Source: Prauserella marina (GTDB taxonomy: Bacteria; Actinomycetota; Actinomycetes; Mycobacteriales; Pseudonocardiaceae). From it: DNA of 64,000 bases. The stretch spans positions 1,662,501-1,726,500 of the forward strand of contig NZ_CP016353.1 in the NCBI RefSeq assembly GCF_002240355.1, written 5' to 3'. The notes beneath the pieces were generated by a model that made no database searches, was not told the origin of the DNA, and saw only the letters and a list, made by a program, of their open reading frames with translations. Each line of letters opens with the position of its first letter. Position 1 is the stretch's first letter. The position numbers were made by a program, and so were the translations under genes. Positions 36,769-46,137 of this stretch are shown here, in pieces.

Positions 36769-37501
36769 AGATAATCCCCCAAGTAATATTAACTTCTGGA
36801 GCAGGCTGACTCGAGGTCTCCTCGAACTGGAGAATACACAAAGCCTGGAACGCTGCCAACGACAAGATGGGCGCCCATCAGGCGGCTCGGTGCCGATACG
36901 CCGATGGCACCTCGCTATTGACGAACTGTTCGCATTGATCATTTCTGGGAAGTGATCACCGGCAATGGTCTGAGCCATTCGGCGGCTGCAAGGCGGGACG
37001 GTACGCCGTACGCTGGTGAACGTGGTCCGCCATCAAGCCCCGGAACAGATCGCGTCAGCCTTGGCCGCTGACCGTCGACTGACGGCAGAACCGCGACCTT
37101 AGAGCTCTTGACCAGCGCCTTTTCAACGCCAAGTGGGGGGATGTGCTGATCTCTTGACGTGTCGGTTGGAAATTATCTTCCTTTACGATAACACTGAAAG
37201 ACTTTGACGTTCGTCGGTCTTCGGATCCTTCCATTTCCGGAAGACTCGGCGCCGTGGCCAGCGCGAAGCCGAAGTTCACCCGGACAGCTCCGGCTGGTAG
37301 AAGAAATTAATTGAGAATTAACAGCGTCGGGTTTCGCGCGACGCTGGGAATTCTATTACCGAAAAATTGTCGTGCCCGCCGAGCGAGGCGTGGCCATTAT
37401 TCGTATCTAGGTGATCCCGAGGGGATTCGAAGCGGCCCGTGGTTTGGTGAGGCCAAGCGTCGATAAACGGCGAATTCGGGCACAGGGAGGACCGGGTAAA
37501 C
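36769..37501. other. 733-bp intergenic region between SARP and aminotransferase genes
   Basis: Noticeably AT-richer than its surroundings near 36.77-36.8 and 37.15-37.3 kb. It holds the divergent promoters of the SARP and the sugar operon. Visible elements are the palindrome core at 37001-37011 and, before the aminotransferase, TCTAGGT (37406-37412), CCGAGGG (37417-37423) and CGAAGCG (37428-37434) on an 11-bp period, 74-96 bp from the start codon. No coding region here is convincing. Confidence 0.6.
36999..37014. promoter_or_regulatory. Candidate TetR operator upstream of the SARP gene
   Basis: Core GTACGCCGTAC (37001-37011), same GTAC-N3-GTAC plan as the sites near 7.70, 8.54 and 21.49 kb. 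Confidence 0.55.
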
Positions 37502-38611
37502 ATGACCACTCTGGTATGGGACTACCTCGACGAGTACGAGAACGAGCGCGATGACATCCTCGACGCCGTGGACTCGGTGTTCCGTTCCGGTCAGCTCGTG
37601 ATGGGCCAGAGCGTCCGGGGGTTCGAGGAGGAGTTCGCGGCGTACCACGGCGTAGCGCACTGCACGGGCGTCGACAACGGCACGAACGCCATCAAGCTGG
37701 GATTGCAAGCGCTCGGTGTCGGCCCCGGCGACGAGGTGATCACCGTGTCGAACACCGCGGCGCCGACCGTGGTGGCCATCGACTCGGTGGGTGCCAAGCC
37801 GGTGTTCGTCGATGTGCATGTCAAGACTCTCCTGATGGACACCGACCAGGTGTCCGCCGCGATCACCCCGAGGACCCGATGCCTGTTGCCGGTGCATCTC
37901 TACGGCCAGTGCGTGAACATGGCCCCGCTGAAGGAACTCGCGGCGAAGCACGACCTGGTCCTCCTTGAGGACTGCGCTCAGTCGCACGGCGCCCGTCATC
38001 ATGGCAGGCTCGCCGGCAGTATGGGTGACGCGGCCGCCTTCTCGTTCTACCCGACGAAAGTACTGGGTGCCTACGGCGACGGCGGTGCCACGATCACCTC
38101 GGACGACGGGGTGCACCGCAACCTCAAGCGCCTGCGGTACTACGGCATGGAAGAGCGCTACTACGTCATGCGGACGCCGGGCCACAATGCCAGGCTGGAC
38201 GAGGTGCACGCGGAGATCCTGCGCCGGAAGTTGCGCAGGCTCGACAGCTATCTCGATGGCAGGCGCGCGGTCGCCGAGCGCTACGTCGAGGGCCTCGACG
38301 GCACCGATCTCGTCCTCCCGGCGTTGGCTGACGGCAACGACCATGTCTACTACGTGCACGTCGTCCGCCACCCTCGCCGGGACGAGATCCTGGAAGCGTT
38401 GCGCTCCTTCGACATCCGGCTGAACATCAGTTATCCATGGCCGGTGCACACCATGACCGGCTTTGCCCATCTCGGCTATGCCGAAGGCTCCCTTCCGGTG
38501 ACCGAGGCCGCGGCACAGGAGATCTTCTCCCTGCCGATGTATCCATCGCTCAGCCCGGATGTGCAGGACAAGGTGATCGACGCACTGCGCAAGGTTCTCG
38601 AAAACGTATGA
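37502..38611 (+). CDS. PLP-dependent NDP-hexose 3-aminotransferase (DnmJ/EvaB-like)
   Basis: A 369-residue DegT/DnrJ/EryC1-family enzyme. The PLP lysine is Lys186 in [15 protein letters not shown]; the cofactor phosphate and aspartate sites lie in [15 protein letters not shown] and [11 protein letters not shown]. EvaB and DnmJ aminate the 3-keto group left after 2,3-dehydration, giving 2,3,6-trideoxy-3-aminohexoses. It is divergent from the SARP gene. It should provide the amino group for both the N-dimethylated sugar and, after C-methylation and N-oxidation, the nitro sugar. A clean terminator follows. Confidence 0.93.
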   Translation: MTTLVWDYLDEYENERDDILDAVDSVFRSGQLVMGQSVRGFEEEFAAYHGVAHCTGVDNGTNAIKLGLQALGVGPGDEVITVSNTAAPTVVAIDSVGAKPVFVDVHVKTLLMDTDQVSAAITPRTRCLLPVHLYGQCVNMAPLKELAAKHDLVLLEDCAQSHGARHHGRLAGSMGDAAAFSFYPTKVLGAYGDGGATITSDDGVHRNLKRLRYYGMEERYYVMRTPGHNARLDEVHAEILRRKLRRLDSYLDGRRAVAERYVEGLDGTDLVLPALADGNDHVYYVHVVRHPRRDEILEALRSFDIRLNISYPWPVHTMTGFAHLGYAEGSLPVTEAAAQEIFSLPMYPSLSPDVQDKVIDALRKVLENV

Positions 38612-38660
38612 ATCCCCCTTGCCTGCGATGGCAGTACGCCACCCGCGAGGTTTCCGGACC

Positions 38661-38702
38661 TGGAAGAAGCCCGGCGCCGCGCGGGCGGCCGGGCTTCTTC
38701 CA
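38661..38702. terminator. Perfect hairpin between convergent aminotransferase and 2,3-dehydratase genes
   Basis: TGGAAGAAGCCCGGC (38661-38675) pairs exactly with GCCGGGCTTCTTCCA (38688-38702), 15 bp around a 12-nt GC-rich loop. Confidence 0.88.
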
Positions 38703-38710
38703 CGCCGCGG

Positions 38711-40138
38711 TCAGGCTCCGGAGAGGCTGTGCAGGCAAGCCACGAGGCTGCGTGCCTGGACGTTGAGGTAGTGACTGTGCCGCAACAGGTCCACCAGCTG
38801 ATGCAGCGGCATCCAGCGGAAGTAACGGTCATCCACATCGGCGTCGGTATCCAGCTCTATCACCAGATACCGGTTTCGCGCGTGATAGAACCGGCCGCCC
38901 TCCTCGGAAAGCTCGGTGTCGAACCTGATCTGGTCCGGCTTGGCGTTCAGTACGTAGTCGAGGAACATCGGGCGCGCCTCGGGCGGCAGCGGGTCGAAGT
39001 TCTCCGGGATGCACTGCACGGTGGGCGCGAGCTCGACCGCGTCGACGAAACCCGGCTCGACCCTCGCATGCACCAGTACGTGCAGCACGCCTCCGATGAC
39101 CTGAGCCAGAAACGCCACCACACCGACCCCGTGCGGCTCGATCACCGGCTGCGTCCATCTGCCGACTTCCCGGCCACTCGCGTCCACATCCAGTCCGATG
39201 ACATCGAAGTAGAGATCACGCTCGTGCGCAATCTTCTCTTCGGTGCGGTACCAGCCGGCAACGTCGTGCAACGGAATGCGATTGGTGAAGACATCGGTGC
39301 GAGTACGGCTCTCGGTGATCCAGCTCAGGATGCTGTCCGCGCTGTGCAGACTGCCTTCGTCCGCGTCGCACGACCGGAACAGGGCCGAGTGGAACTCGTC
39401 GGCGGCGGCCGGAAACACCTTCGCCAGGTCGGTACCCGCGAACGGCAGGCACGACAGTACGGTTCTCGCGTCCATGGCGATCAGGTTGTCCTCTCGGAAC
39501 AGCCTGTGCACCTGGCCGAGCGTGAGCCAGCAGAAACCGTCGAGCAGTTCGACCTCCTCGGCAACCTCGACGACCATGTTGCGGTTGCGCTTGTGCTGGA
39601 ACCAGGAACCCTGCTCGGACTGGCGGACGTCGACGATCACGTTGTGCCGCGAGGTGTCCTGGAAATACTCCAGGTATGGCACCGGTTTGCCGCGATGTAC
39701 CCGGGTGTAGTTGCTGCGGGTGGCCTGCACGGTCGGAGAGAGCTGCAGGCCGTTGCAGTTGCCCGGTTCGGCCTTGGCCTGCATCAGGCAATGCAGCACA
39801 CCGTCGAACTGCTTGACCAGTATGCCGAGTATGCCGATCTCCGGCTGGTGGATGATCGGCTGGCTCCAGTGCGCCACGGGCCCGCCGGGCATGTGGATGT
39901 CAAGACCCTCGACGGTGAAGAACTTCCCGCTGTCGTGCCGGAGGTTGCCGGTGCTCTCTTCGGTATGCCAGCCGGTCAGCTCGCTCAGCGGGACGCGGTC
40001 GGCGCGGGTGTACATCCGCTCGCCGAGTTCGGCGAGCCACCGATGGAATTCGACCAGCTCGGCAGGCTCCCGCGCCGACTCGGCGATCCGCAGCGGCATC
40101 AGACGATCGTCCTTCAGCAATTGGCGGTGGTTCGTCAT
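38711..40138 (-). CDS. NDP-4-keto-6-deoxyhexose 2,3-dehydratase (EvaA/DnmT/TylCVI family)
   Basis: About 475 residues composed of two homologous halves, each with a GLDIHMPG/GLDVDASG segment, a W-S/T-QPxI motif (HWSQPIIHQPEIG, RWTQPVIEPHGVG), a VQATRSNYT/VQCIPENFD segment and a terminal L-V/R-C-L motif. The family removes the C-2 hydroxyl to give 2-deoxysugars. The ATG at 40138 overlaps the upstream ketoreductase stop. It belongs to a four-gene operon running from the nitrososynthase (42.9 kb) downward. Confidence 0.93.
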   Translation of the reverse strand: MTNHRQLLKDDRLMPLRIAESAREPAELVEFHRWLAELGERMYTRADRVPLSELTGWHTEESTGNLRHDSGKFFTVEGLDIHMPGGPVAHWSQPIIHQPEIGILGILVKQFDGVLHCLMQAKAEPGNCNGLQLSPTVQATRSNYTRVHRGKPVPYLEYFQDTSRHNVIVDVRQSEQGSWFQHKRNRNMVVEVAEEVELLDGFCWLTLGQVHRLFREDNLIAMDARTVLSCLPFAGTDLAKVFPAAADEFHSALFRSCDADEGSLHSADSILSWITESRTRTDVFTNRIPLHDVAGWYRTEEKIAHERDLYFDVIGLDVDASGREVGRWTQPVIEPHGVGVVAFLAQVIGGVLHVLVHARVEPGFVDAVELAPTVQCIPENFDPLPPEARPMFLDYVLNAKPDQIRFDTELSEEGGRFYHARNRYLVIELDTDADVDDRYFRWMPLHQLVDLLRHSHYLNVQARSLVACLHSLSGA

Positions 40139-41058
40139 GTGCTCTCCGATTCCCACGTGGCTCTCAGCGAATCCGGCAAGCTGATCCGCGGGTGCCAGTT
40201 CAGTAGCTTGCCGGCCAGCCGGATGTCGGCCCGCGTCCAGTCACCGCCCTTGCTGAGCACCGGGTTGTCCAGAAACCGCACTCGGTCCGGCGGGAACCCA
40301 GCCGCGGTGACAAACCGCGTCACCAGGTCACGCATCTCGGTCGCTTCCGCGCTACCGATGTTGATCACTTGGCCCGCCACGGGCGCTCGCGCGGCCAGCG
40401 CGACGGCCTCCGCCACGTCCCGGACGTCGACGTAGTCGCGCTTGGCAGGCGCTATCGTGAGTTCGACCGTGGAGCGATCGGTCGCGGCCTCCCGCAGCCG
40501 GCTGCGCAGGAAGCCGAGGAAGCTCGGTCCCGGCGGGTGCGGGCCACACATGTTCACCGAACGCAGCACGACGCCGTTCACCTGGTCCGCACGCGCCGCC
40601 CGTAACACCGCTTCGGAACCAGCGAGTTTCGTTCTGGCATACAGCGTTTCCGGGGCAGGCTCCGTGTTCTCGTCGATGAGCGTGCCGTCAATGACGGGGC
40701 CGTACTCGTGGATGGTCCCGACGTGGACGAGCCGTGGCCGGCTCGGCACGAGCGCCATCGCTTCCACCAACCGCTCGACGAGCTGAACATGCGCGTAGCG
40801 CATCTCGTGCTCGGTCGTGCCCCAGCCGCCCGTGGCATTGACCACCACGTCGACCCGCTCGTCCGCGAAGGTCCCGGCGATCCGTTCCGGCGGCTCGGCA
40901 CCGAGATCGATCGACCGGAAGTCGTAGGCGGCCACGTGGTCGGCGTACTCGCGGGCTACGGCCAGCACGTGATCACCGTTGCGGGTGAACGCGGCGCATA
41001 CCTGCCTGCCGACACAGCCGGTCGCGCCGAGAACAGCAACTCTGTTCACGCCGGCCAC
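40135..41058 (-). CDS. NDP-hexose 4-ketoreductase (EvaE/DnmV type, copy 1)
   Basis: A 307-residue extended SDR/epimerase-like reductase: VAVLGATGCVGRQVCAAFTR (NADP site), a Ser/Thr at VHVGTIHEYGP, and YARTKLAGSEAVL carrying YxxxK. It reduces the 4-keto group late in deoxysugar assembly. It overlaps the 5-epimerase by 13 bp and the 2,3-dehydratase by 4 bp. A similar gene at 45.2 kb suggests two sugars with different C-4 stereochemistry, or redundancy. Confidence 0.9.
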   Translation of the reverse strand: MAGVNRVAVLGATGCVGRQVCAAFTRNGDHVLAVAREYADHVAAYDFRSIDLGAEPPERIAGTFADERVDVVVNATGGWGTTEHEMRYAHVQLVERLVEAMALVPSRPRLVHVGTIHEYGPVIDGTLIDENTEPAPETLYARTKLAGSEAVLRAARADQVNGVVLRSVNMCGPHPPGPSFLGFLRSRLREAATDRSTVELTIAPAKRDYVDVRDVAEAVALAARAPVAGQVINIGSAEATEMRDLVTRFVTAAGFPPDRVRFLDNPVLSKGGDWTRADIRLAGKLLNWHPRISLPDSLRATWESEST

Positions 41059-41651
41059 AACGCCTTCTCGACCTTCCGGCAGGTCTCATAGTCCGGCAGC
41101 GTTCCGGCTCGCATCGCTTCGTCCAAGGTTTGCGCGGCACTGTCGCGTTCGGACTGGATCGGCTCGATATCCGCTGGAATGGGCAGGTCGAGGGCAGGAT
41201 CGAGCGCCGAAATGGCCAGCTCGTATTCGGGCACGTAAGGGCTTGTCAGCAGATAGGACATCACGGTCTCGTCCTCAAGCGCGACGAACGCATGCCCGAC
41301 CCCGACGGGGAAGTACATCGAACGGAAGTGCTGCTGATCGAGCAGGACGGAGTCGACCTGGCCGAAGGTCGGCGAGCCGACCCTGATGTCGACCACGATG
41401 TCCACTGCTCTGCCTCGGGCGCAGTACACGTACTTGGCGGTGCCCGGCGGGGTCAGGGTGTAGTGCACGCCCCTGATCACGCCGCCGCGAGACCGGCTGT
41501 GGTTGGTCTGCGCTACCGGGATCGATGCATGGCCCGTCGTGTCGCTGAACGCGGACTGCTGGAACGGCGACACGAAGAGCCCCCGTTCGTCCGGAAAGAC
41601 CTGGGGGGTGAACTCAAACGCGCCTTCGACGGCGAGCTCTCGTACTTGCAT
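41046..41651 (-). CDS. NDP-4-keto-6-deoxyhexose 5-epimerase (RmlC/EvaD/DnmU family)
   Basis: A 201-residue cupin. The base His63 lies in GVIRGVHYT, and the family blocks VFPDERGLFVSPFQ, QTNHSRSRGGVIRG, KYVYCARGRAVDIVVD and FPVGVGHAFVALED are all present. It converts D- to L-configured sugars, so the neutral, amino and nitro sugars made here are expected to be L-hexoses. RmlC-type 3,5-epimerisation could also feed a rhamnose branch; which carbons are inverted is not visible. Confidence 0.92.
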   Translation of the reverse strand: MQVRELAVEGAFEFTPQVFPDERGLFVSPFQQSAFSDTTGHASIPVAQTNHSRSRGGVIRGVHYTLTPPGTAKYVYCARGRAVDIVVDIRVGSPTFGQVDSVLLDQQHFRSMYFPVGVGHAFVALEDETVMSYLLTSPYVPEYELAISALDPALDLPIPADIEPIQSERDSAAQTLDEAMRAGTLPDYETCRKVEKALWPA

Positions 41652-41667
41652 CGTGGTTGTCTCCTCA

Positions 41668-42882
41668 TCACGGCGCGAGTGCCTGGGCGCTCAAGAAGTC
41701 GACGGCATCGGCGTAAGTGAACGGGTGCATGAACGAGCCGGCCCTGACGTCCCGCAGCAGCCGAGACAGCGGGTGCCCTGCAGCGAACGAGGCACCACCG
41801 ACCAGCGTCAGGCAGTCGCCGACAATCTCCGGGGCGGTCCGGTTGACGACGAGTTTGGCGCTCTGGAAGGAGGTCATCATCCGGCGGCCACGTTCTCCGG
41901 GGTCGGCGAGCGTGCCGGTGGCGGGAGCCTCCGCCAGCGAAAGCGCCGATCCGGCCGCGGCTCGAAGCGAATGCAGCCTGGCGTCGATCTCGGCTACCAG
42001 CGTCCGGGTACCCGCCTGGTCGTTGCCGCGCTTTCGGACGGTGCCGATCGCGATGTCCCGCGCTGCCTGCGCCACTCCTATGTAGATACCGAGCATCGTG
42101 ATCGAACTGACCGTCTGGCCCGCGAGCATCGCGTCGTCGTGCTCGCCGACGAGGCCACGGAAGAAGATGTCCTCGTCGGCCACGAAGCAGTTGTCCATGA
42201 CGATGTCGACGCTGCCCGAGGCGCGCATGCCGAGCCCGTCCCAATTGTCCAGCACGGTCAGGCCCTCGGTATCCCGCGAGATGACCGCGGCCGCTTGTCC
42301 TGGCGGGCGCCCTTCGACGTCGGTTTGCGCGGAGATCACGAACACCGTCGCGATCGGCGCCATGCTGGCCAGCATCTTGCGCCCGGTCAGCACCCAGCCG
42401 CCGCCCGGTGCCGGGGTCAGCTTGCTGACGATCCTGTGGGCCACCGCGTCTTTTACCGTCGTGCACACGACCGCGTCGGACGACCCCATCGGCCGCAACA
42501 GTCGTTCGGCGAGCGACCGCGCCGACGGCGAACCGTGCAGCCACTCGTGCGTGAGCGTGAGCCCGCGGCTGAGTTGCATATGGAGTGCGAGCGCGGTGGA
42601 CGCGTCCGCCTTGGCGACCATCTGTAACGCCAGCGCGACGTCGTAAAGGGAATCGACGCCAAGGCCACCGAGTTCCTTCGGCACGGTCCCGCCGAGCACG
42701 CCGTCCTTGCGCAAGGCTTCGAAGACGTCGGCCGGGAACGTGCCGTCGCGATCGTTGTCCGCCGATTCCGCTGTGATGCGCGGAATGTGCGCGGACAACA
42801 GATCGAGCAGATCGGTGCCCTGCTCGGTCGTCGGCTCACACAGTTCTCCGGTCAGGCAATGGTCTTCGGTCTGTCTCGACAT
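41668..42882 (-). CDS. Flavin-dependent aminosugar N-oxygenase / nitrososynthase (DnmZ/EvdC/KijD3 family)
   Basis: About 404 residues with the acyl-CoA dehydrogenase fold. The segments VPKELGGLGVDSLYDVALAL, TGRKMLASMAP, GLGMRASGSVDIVMDN and FMHPFTYADAVDFL fit the nitrososynthase branch (ORF36, KijD3, DnmZ), which N-oxidises TDP-3-amino-3-C-methyl or 3-amino sugars with FMNH2 and O2. With the C-methyltransferase and aminotransferase it predicts a branched nitro or nitroso sugar. No flavin reductase is encoded nearby. The ATG at 42882 has GGAGAA upstream. DnmZ homologues also occur in clusters without a final nitro sugar, so product identity needs chemistry. Confidence 0.87.
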   Translation of the reverse strand: MSRQTEDHCLTGELCEPTTEQGTDLLDLLSAHIPRITAESADNDRDGTFPADVFEALRKDGVLGGTVPKELGGLGVDSLYDVALALQMVAKADASTALALHMQLSRGLTLTHEWLHGSPSARSLAERLLRPMGSSDAVVCTTVKDAVAHRIVSKLTPAPGGGWVLTGRKMLASMAPIATVFVISAQTDVEGRPPGQAAAVISRDTEGLTVLDNWDGLGMRASGSVDIVMDNCFVADEDIFFRGLVGEHDDAMLAGQTVSSITMLGIYIGVAQAARDIAIGTVRKRGNDQAGTRTLVAEIDARLHSLRAAAGSALSLAEAPATGTLADPGERGRRMMTSFQSAKLVVNRTAPEIVGDCLTLVGGASFAAGHPLSRLLRDVRAGSFMHPFTYADAVDFLSAQALAP

Positions 42883-42935
42883 TGCGTTCTCCGCTCGAAC
42901 CAGCATGGGGGTCTTCTCACGATGGTGTCCGGCTT

Positions 42936-42953
42936 CGTTCGAAATCCACTAAA
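42936..42953 (-). promoter_or_regulatory. Candidate SARP box for the nitrososynthase operon
   Basis: On the minus strand TTTAGTG-GATT-TCGAACG, 11-bp period, second heptamer 60 bp from the ATG. Confidence 0.42.
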
Positions 42954-42985
42954 ATGTGGGTGACGGCGCGGTCTTACAGCGAATT

Positions 42986-43003
42986 TCCAATGCTTTTCTA
43001 GCT
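42986..43003 (+). promoter_or_regulatory. Candidate SARP box for the cyclase/C-methyltransferase operon
   Basis: TCCAATG-CTTT-TCTAGCT, 11-bp period; the TCTAG heptamer starts 51 bp before the GTG at 43048, which also supports that start. Confidence 0.52.
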
Positions 43004-43047
43004 CGGCGGCAGACGATCGGGATCGTTTCCGGCACTTGGAGGTGGCT

Positions 43048-43827
43048 GTGCGGCTCGTCGACCTGTCCTCGCCGGTGGATGCCTCGTCATTCGAACCTGA
43101 CCCGGTCGTGCATGAGGTGCTCACCCCGCGGGAGGGCGCGCGACACATGAGCGACGAGATGCGCAAGCATTTCGGGATCGAATTCGACGTGGCCGAGCTG
43201 CCGGATTCGGAATTCCTTTCCCTGGACCGCCTCACGCTGACGACGCACGTCGGCACGCACGTGGACGCGCCATCGCACTATGGTTCTCGCGCCTCCTACG
43301 GCAACGGAATTCCCAAGCACATCGACGACATGCCACTGGACTGGTTCTACCGTCCCGGTGTCGTGCTCGACCTGACCGGGCACGGAATCGGTACGGTGGG
43401 CGCGGCGTACCTTGAGAAGGAGTTCAACCGGATCGGCTACACGCCGGCACCGTTGGACATCGTCCTGCTCAACACCGGTGCGTCGAAGTGGGCAGGCACC
43501 CCCGAGTACTTCAGCGATTTCGTCGGGCTGGACGGGCCTGCCGTGCATTTCTTGCTGGACTCGGGTGTCCGGGTGATCGGCACCGACGCGTTCAGCCTGG
43601 ACGCGCCATTCGCCGATGTGCTCGCCCGGTATCGCCGGACCGGGGACCGCTCCGTGCTCTGGCCAGCCCATGTCGCCGGCCGGGACCGGGAGTACTGCCA
43701 GATCGAACGTCTCGCGAACCTCGACGAGATACCGGAGCCGTACGGATTTCGGGTGGCGTGCTTCCCGGTGAAGATCACCGGCGCCGGCGCGGGATGGGCG
43801 AGAGCGGTCGCCATGATCGATGAGTAG
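43048..43827 (+). CDS. Second/third-ring cyclase, metal-dependent hydrolase fold (SnoaM/AknW/DpsY type)
   Basis: About 259 residues of the kynurenine-formamidase-like cyclase family. The signature THVGTHVDAPSHYGS (near residue 70) supplies the metal-ligand His/Asp set. SnoaM, AknW and DpsY close rings two and three after the aromatase has acted. Several start codons are possible; TTGGAGGTGG (43036-43045) as ribosome site and the SARP-like box favour GTG 43048. It lies among sugar genes and is followed by the C-methyltransferase in one operon. Confidence 0.88.
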   Translation: MRLVDLSSPVDASSFEPDPVVHEVLTPREGARHMSDEMRKHFGIEFDVAELPDSEFLSLDRLTLTTHVGTHVDAPSHYGSRASYGNGIPKHIDDMPLDWFYRPGVVLDLTGHGIGTVGAAYLEKEFNRIGYTPAPLDIVLLNTGASKWAGTPEYFSDFVGLDGPAVHFLLDSGVRVIGTDAFSLDAPFADVLARYRRTGDRSVLWPAHVAGRDREYCQIERLANLDEIPEPYGFRVACFPVKITGAGAGWARAVAMIDE

Positions 43828-43885
43828 TACCGGCGGGGCCGGTCGGCCCGCGCCTTCCAGCAAGCGTGAGGTAGAAGGAATTCAG

Positions 43886-45097
43886 ATGTGTCGTGTGTGC
43901 GGCGGTATCGTCAACGAGTTCTTCGACTTCGGTCGCCAGCCCCTTTCGGATACTTTCCTGCGCCCTGAGGAAATCGAGCATGAATACTTCTTCCGGCTCG
44001 CGGTGGGGATCTGTGAGGGTTGCTCGATGGTGCAGCTGGTCGAGGAAGTTCCTCGTGACCGGATGTTCCATGAGGACTACCCCTACCAATCGTCCGGTTC
44101 GGCACGGATGCGTGCGCATTTCGAGCAGACCGCGCGGAAATTCATCGAGACCGAACTGACCGGGGCTGATCCGTTCATCGTGGAGATCGGCTGCAACGAC
44201 GGGGTCATGCTGCGGACCATCGGCAAGGCCGGTATCCGGCATCTCGGTTTGGAGCCCTCCGGTGGGGTCGCGGAACTGGCGCGGGCCGACGGAGTCCGGG
44301 TTCGGACCGACTTCTTCGAAGAGAGTTCGGCGACCGCGATCCGGGCATCGGACGGCCCGGCCGATGTCATATACGCGGCGAACACCATGTGCCACATCCC
44401 TTACCTGGATTCGATTTTCCGGGGAGTGGACGCTCTGCTGGCGCCGAATGGTGTGTTCGTGTTCGAGGACCCCTACCTCGGCGATATCGTCGAGCTGAAC
44501 ACGTTCGACCAGATCTATGACGAGCACTTTTTCCTGTTCTCCGTCAACTCGGTACGCACCGCGGCGAAGCGCTTCGGGTTCGACCTGGTCGATGTGGAGC
44601 GGCTACCGGTGCATGGGGGAGAGGTGCGCTACACGATCGCGAGGGCGGGAGCACGCCCGGTGAGCGCGGCGGTTGAATCGCTCGCCGAGGAGGAGCACGA
44701 GCGCGGCCTCACCGAGCAGTCCACTTTCGACCGTTTCGGCACGGACGTGAAGCGGATCTGTGGTGGCCTGGTGGATCTGCTGCGCAAGCTGCGCGCGGAA
44801 GGCAAGCGAGTGGTTGGCTACGGCGCGACGGCGAAGAGCGCCACGGTGACCAACTACTGCGGTATCGACTCGGAACTGGTGGAGGTCGTCTACGACAGCA
44901 CGCCTGCCAAGAACGGCAGGCTGATGCCCGGATCGCATATCCCGGTCAAGCGCGCCGCCGAATTCGCCGAACCGTACCCGGACTACGTGGTGCTGTTCGC
45001 GTGGAACCACGCTGAGGAGATCATGGCCAAGGAGACCGCCTTCCGCGAGGCCGGTGGCCGCTGGATCCGCTACGTTCCGGACGTGGAAATCTTCTGA
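43886..45097 (+). CDS. NDP-hexose 3-C-methyltransferase (EvaC/TylCIII/EryBIII family)
   Basis: About 403 residues. The N-terminal zinc domain has CRVCGG and CEGCSMVQL. The SAM domain carries VEIGCNDGVMLRTI near residue 95 and YAANTMCHIPYL. A C-terminal Rossmann-like part (GYGATAKSATVTNYCGI) binds the substrate. The family methylates C-3 of TDP-3-keto or 3-amino-4-keto deoxysugars. With the aminotransferase and nitrososynthase this points to a 3-amino-3-C-methyl sugar that is oxidised to a nitro sugar. GAAGGAATT precedes the ATG at 43886; an in-frame start at 43820 is less likely. Confidence 0.92.
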   Translation: MCRVCGGIVNEFFDFGRQPLSDTFLRPEEIEHEYFFRLAVGICEGCSMVQLVEEVPRDRMFHEDYPYQSSGSARMRAHFEQTARKFIETELTGADPFIVEIGCNDGVMLRTIGKAGIRHLGLEPSGGVAELARADGVRVRTDFFEESSATAIRASDGPADVIYAANTMCHIPYLDSIFRGVDALLAPNGVFVFEDPYLGDIVELNTFDQIYDEHFFLFSVNSVRTAAKRFGFDLVDVERLPVHGGEVRYTIARAGARPVSAAVESLAEEEHERGLTEQSTFDRFGTDVKRICGGLVDLLRKLRAEGKRVVGYGATAKSATVTNYCGIDSELVEVVYDSTPAKNGRLMPGSHIPVKRAAEFAEPYPDYVVLFAWNHAEEIMAKETAFREAGGRWIRYVPDVEIF

Positions 45098-45103
45098 GAG
45101 CGC

Positions 45104-45149
45104 AGCGGTACCCGGGGCTCTCCTGCGCGGAAGCGCCCCGGGAACCCGC
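45104..45149. terminator. Hairpin between convergent C-methyltransferase and 4-ketoreductase
   Basis: CCCGGGGC (45111-45118) with GCCCCGGG (45135-45142), extended by flanking AGCGG and CCCGCT, then a short T run on the plus strand. Confidence 0.65.
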
Positions 45150-45150
45150 T

Positions 45151-46041
45151 TTACCGTTCGTCCCACATGGCGCGCAGCGACTCCGCCGCGGTGAAGGCGG
45201 GCCGCCAGCCCAGCAGCCGCCCTGCCAGCCCGATGTCCACCTCGATCCACTCCCCGCCGTGACTTCGCACCTGCCCTTCCACGGTCCGCAGCCGATCGCT
45301 CGGGAACCCCGCCGCCGCGACGAAGGTCATCACCAGCTCACGCATGTCGACGGCGACACCGCTGCCGATGTTGATCACCTGGCCGGATACCGGTGCCGTC
45401 GCGGCGGCCAGCGCCGCGGTGGCGACATCCCGCACGTCGACGAAATCTCGCTTGGCCTCGGCGATGGCCAGTTCCACCGTTTCTCCCGTGCGCAGCGCGC
45501 CACGCAGCCTACGGAGCAGGGAGGCGAAGAACGTCTCCTCAGGCGGGTAAGGGCCGAACATGTTGGCCGCGCGCAGAACCACTCCGCCCGATGCCAGCAC
45601 GGCCATCGAGCAGGCCAGCTTTGTTTGTGAGTACATATCGGACGGGCAGGGTTCGATGGCCTCGTGCAACGCGGTCCCGTTCGGCACCGGCCCGTACTCG
45701 TGTATCGAGCCGATGTGCACAAGTCGCGGCGCATGGTCCAGCAACGCTTGCGCGGCCACCAGGCGCTGGACGACTCCCAGGTGGGAGTGCGCCATCTCCG
45801 CTTCGGTGGGGCCCCACCGGCCAGCGGCGTTGACCACCGTGCCGACCCGTTGCGAGGCAAGAAGTTCCGCGATGTTCTCCTTGCTGGTTGCCGCCACGTC
45901 GAGCGGGATGAACGTGTGATCCGCGATATGTGGTGCTTTTCTCCTCGCGATGGCGAGAACGTCGTGTCCTCGCCGGGCGGCCAGGCCACAGATCTGCCTG
46001 CCGACACAACCGGTCGCACCGATCACAGCCATGCGTCGCAT
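45151..46041 (-). CDS. NDP-hexose 4-ketoreductase (copy 2)
   Basis: A 296-residue reductase similar to the one at 40.1 kb: MAVIGATGCVGRQICGLAAR, VHIGSIHEYGPVPNG, YSQTKLACSMAVL and a shared C-terminal block ending in GWRPAFTAAESLRAMWDER. It probably sets C-4 of a second sugar. It converges on the C-methyltransferase and is separated by 96 bp from the acyltransferase gene upstream, so it may be read from its own promoter or from the minimal-PKS operon. Confidence 0.9.
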   Translation of the reverse strand: MRRMAVIGATGCVGRQICGLAARRGHDVLAIARRKAPHIADHTFIPLDVAATSKENIAELLASQRVGTVVNAAGRWGPTEAEMAHSHLGVVQRLVAAQALLDHAPRLVHIGSIHEYGPVPNGTALHEAIEPCPSDMYSQTKLACSMAVLASGGVVLRAANMFGPYPPEETFFASLLRRLRGALRTGETVELAIAEAKRDFVDVRDVATAALAAATAPVSGQVINIGSGVAVDMRELVMTFVAAAGFPSDRLRTVEGQVRSHGGEWIEVDIGLAGRLLGWRPAFTAAESLRAMWDER

Positions 46042-46137
46042 CAGCTTGCCAGCCTCAGTTATCTCGTCAGGTCGCCGCGTAGTGCGTGGGCCACGACGAT
46101 ACCGCGAAAAGTACCCGCACCGCGATTACTCACCTTC

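Noticed and set aside
41668-42882. An ordinary acyl-CoA dehydrogenase of fatty acid breakdown
   Set aside because: It lies in a deoxysugar operon and resembles nitrososynthases; the catalytic-Glu segment seen in the 22.3-kb enzyme is not present here.
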